Source: an uncultured Blautia sp. (GTDB lineage Bacteria; Bacillota; Clostridia; Lachnospirales; Lachnospiraceae). Taken from it: a stretch of DNA of 31,272 bases. Positions 31,213 through 31,272 of this stretch are shown here, piece by piece. The stretch spans positions 1 through 31,272 of the forward strand of contig CAKRTP010000005.1 in assembly GCA_934402155.1 (NCBI GenBank), written 5' to 3'. Below the pieces are notes generated by a model, which ran no database searches, was not told where the DNA came from, and was given only the letters and a program-made list of their open reading frames with translations. Within the stretch, counting starts at the first letter, position 1. The number at the start of each line of letters is the position of its first letter. Made by a program: the position numbers and the translations under genes.

Positions 31213-31272
31213 AAAATATCCTGTACAGATCTGATGCCTTTTTAATAAGGCAGGATCTGCACAGGATATTTT
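31213..31272 (+). terminator. Terminator of the YheO-type gene
   Basis: Long stem: AAAATATCCTGT/ACAGGATATTTT (31213-31224/31261-31272) continuing through CAGATC/GATCTG to GCCTT/AAGGC at the top. It runs to the window edge. Confidence 0.88.

Overview
The window looks like chromosomal DNA from a low-to-mid GC, Gram-positive anaerobe of the Clostridia, most likely Lachnospiraceae (Blautia/Dorea/Ruminococcus-like). Support: strong AGGAGG ribosome sites, TTGACA/TATAAT promoters, A/T-flanked hairpin terminators, lipoproteins with a lipobox, an anaerobic (cbi-type) cobalamin pathway, a HydE-type radical SAM enzyme, LuxS and a mannitol PTS. No rRNA, tRNA, CRISPR array, prophage or complete insertion sequence was seen. 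No gene-free stretch exceeds 300 bases.

Layout. (1) 1-2477: two mannitol-family PTS permease genes on the minus strand: a complete EIICB (mtlA-like) followed by a diverged EIIC paralogue that runs off the left edge. (2) 2500-5461: a small secreted, membrane-anchored protein (minus) is divergent from a three-gene plus-strand unit: cbiL, an ABC ATPase and an ABC-2 permease. The two directions appear to share one palindromic -35 hexamer. (3) 5457-5601: a 145-bp MITE-like element with terminal inverted repeats, then a bidirectional terminator. (4) 5668-7981: divergent vitamin B6 pair, a pyridoxal/pyridoxamine kinase (TTG start) and a MocR/PdxR-type regulator whose PLP lysine is replaced by arginine.

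(5) 8011-19605: a ten-gene minus-strand cobalamin operon, cbiD-cbiF-cbiG-cbiH-(cobK/cbiE/cbiT fusion)-cbiA-cbiB-cobD-cbiP-cbiC. With the separate cbiL it covers the corrin ring route from cobalt-factor II to adenosylcobinamide phosphate. Cobalt chelation and the late nucleotide-loop genes (cobU/S/T/C) are not in the window. Most genes overlap or nearly touch, but a 202-nt hairpin-rich insert separates cbiB from cobD. The operon starts at a perfect consensus promoter with only a short leader, so there is no room for a cobalamin riboswitch there.

(6) 19734-25789: an L,D-transpeptidase (minus), an RluA-type pseudouridine synthase (plus), a coenzyme A operon coaBC-ECF S component-coaX (minus; the S component is probably a pantothenate transporter), and an MnmM/YtqB-type tRNA methyltransferase (plus). 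(7) 25804-27809: a cyclophilin lipoprotein, luxS and an SH3 lipoprotein, with a hairpin repeat and a fragment of the MITE-like element between the first two. (8) 27863-31272: dihydropyrimidinase/hydantoinase followed by a HydE-like radical SAM enzyme (minus), divergent from a YheO/DauR-type regulator, with a DtxR/MntR-like palindrome between them.
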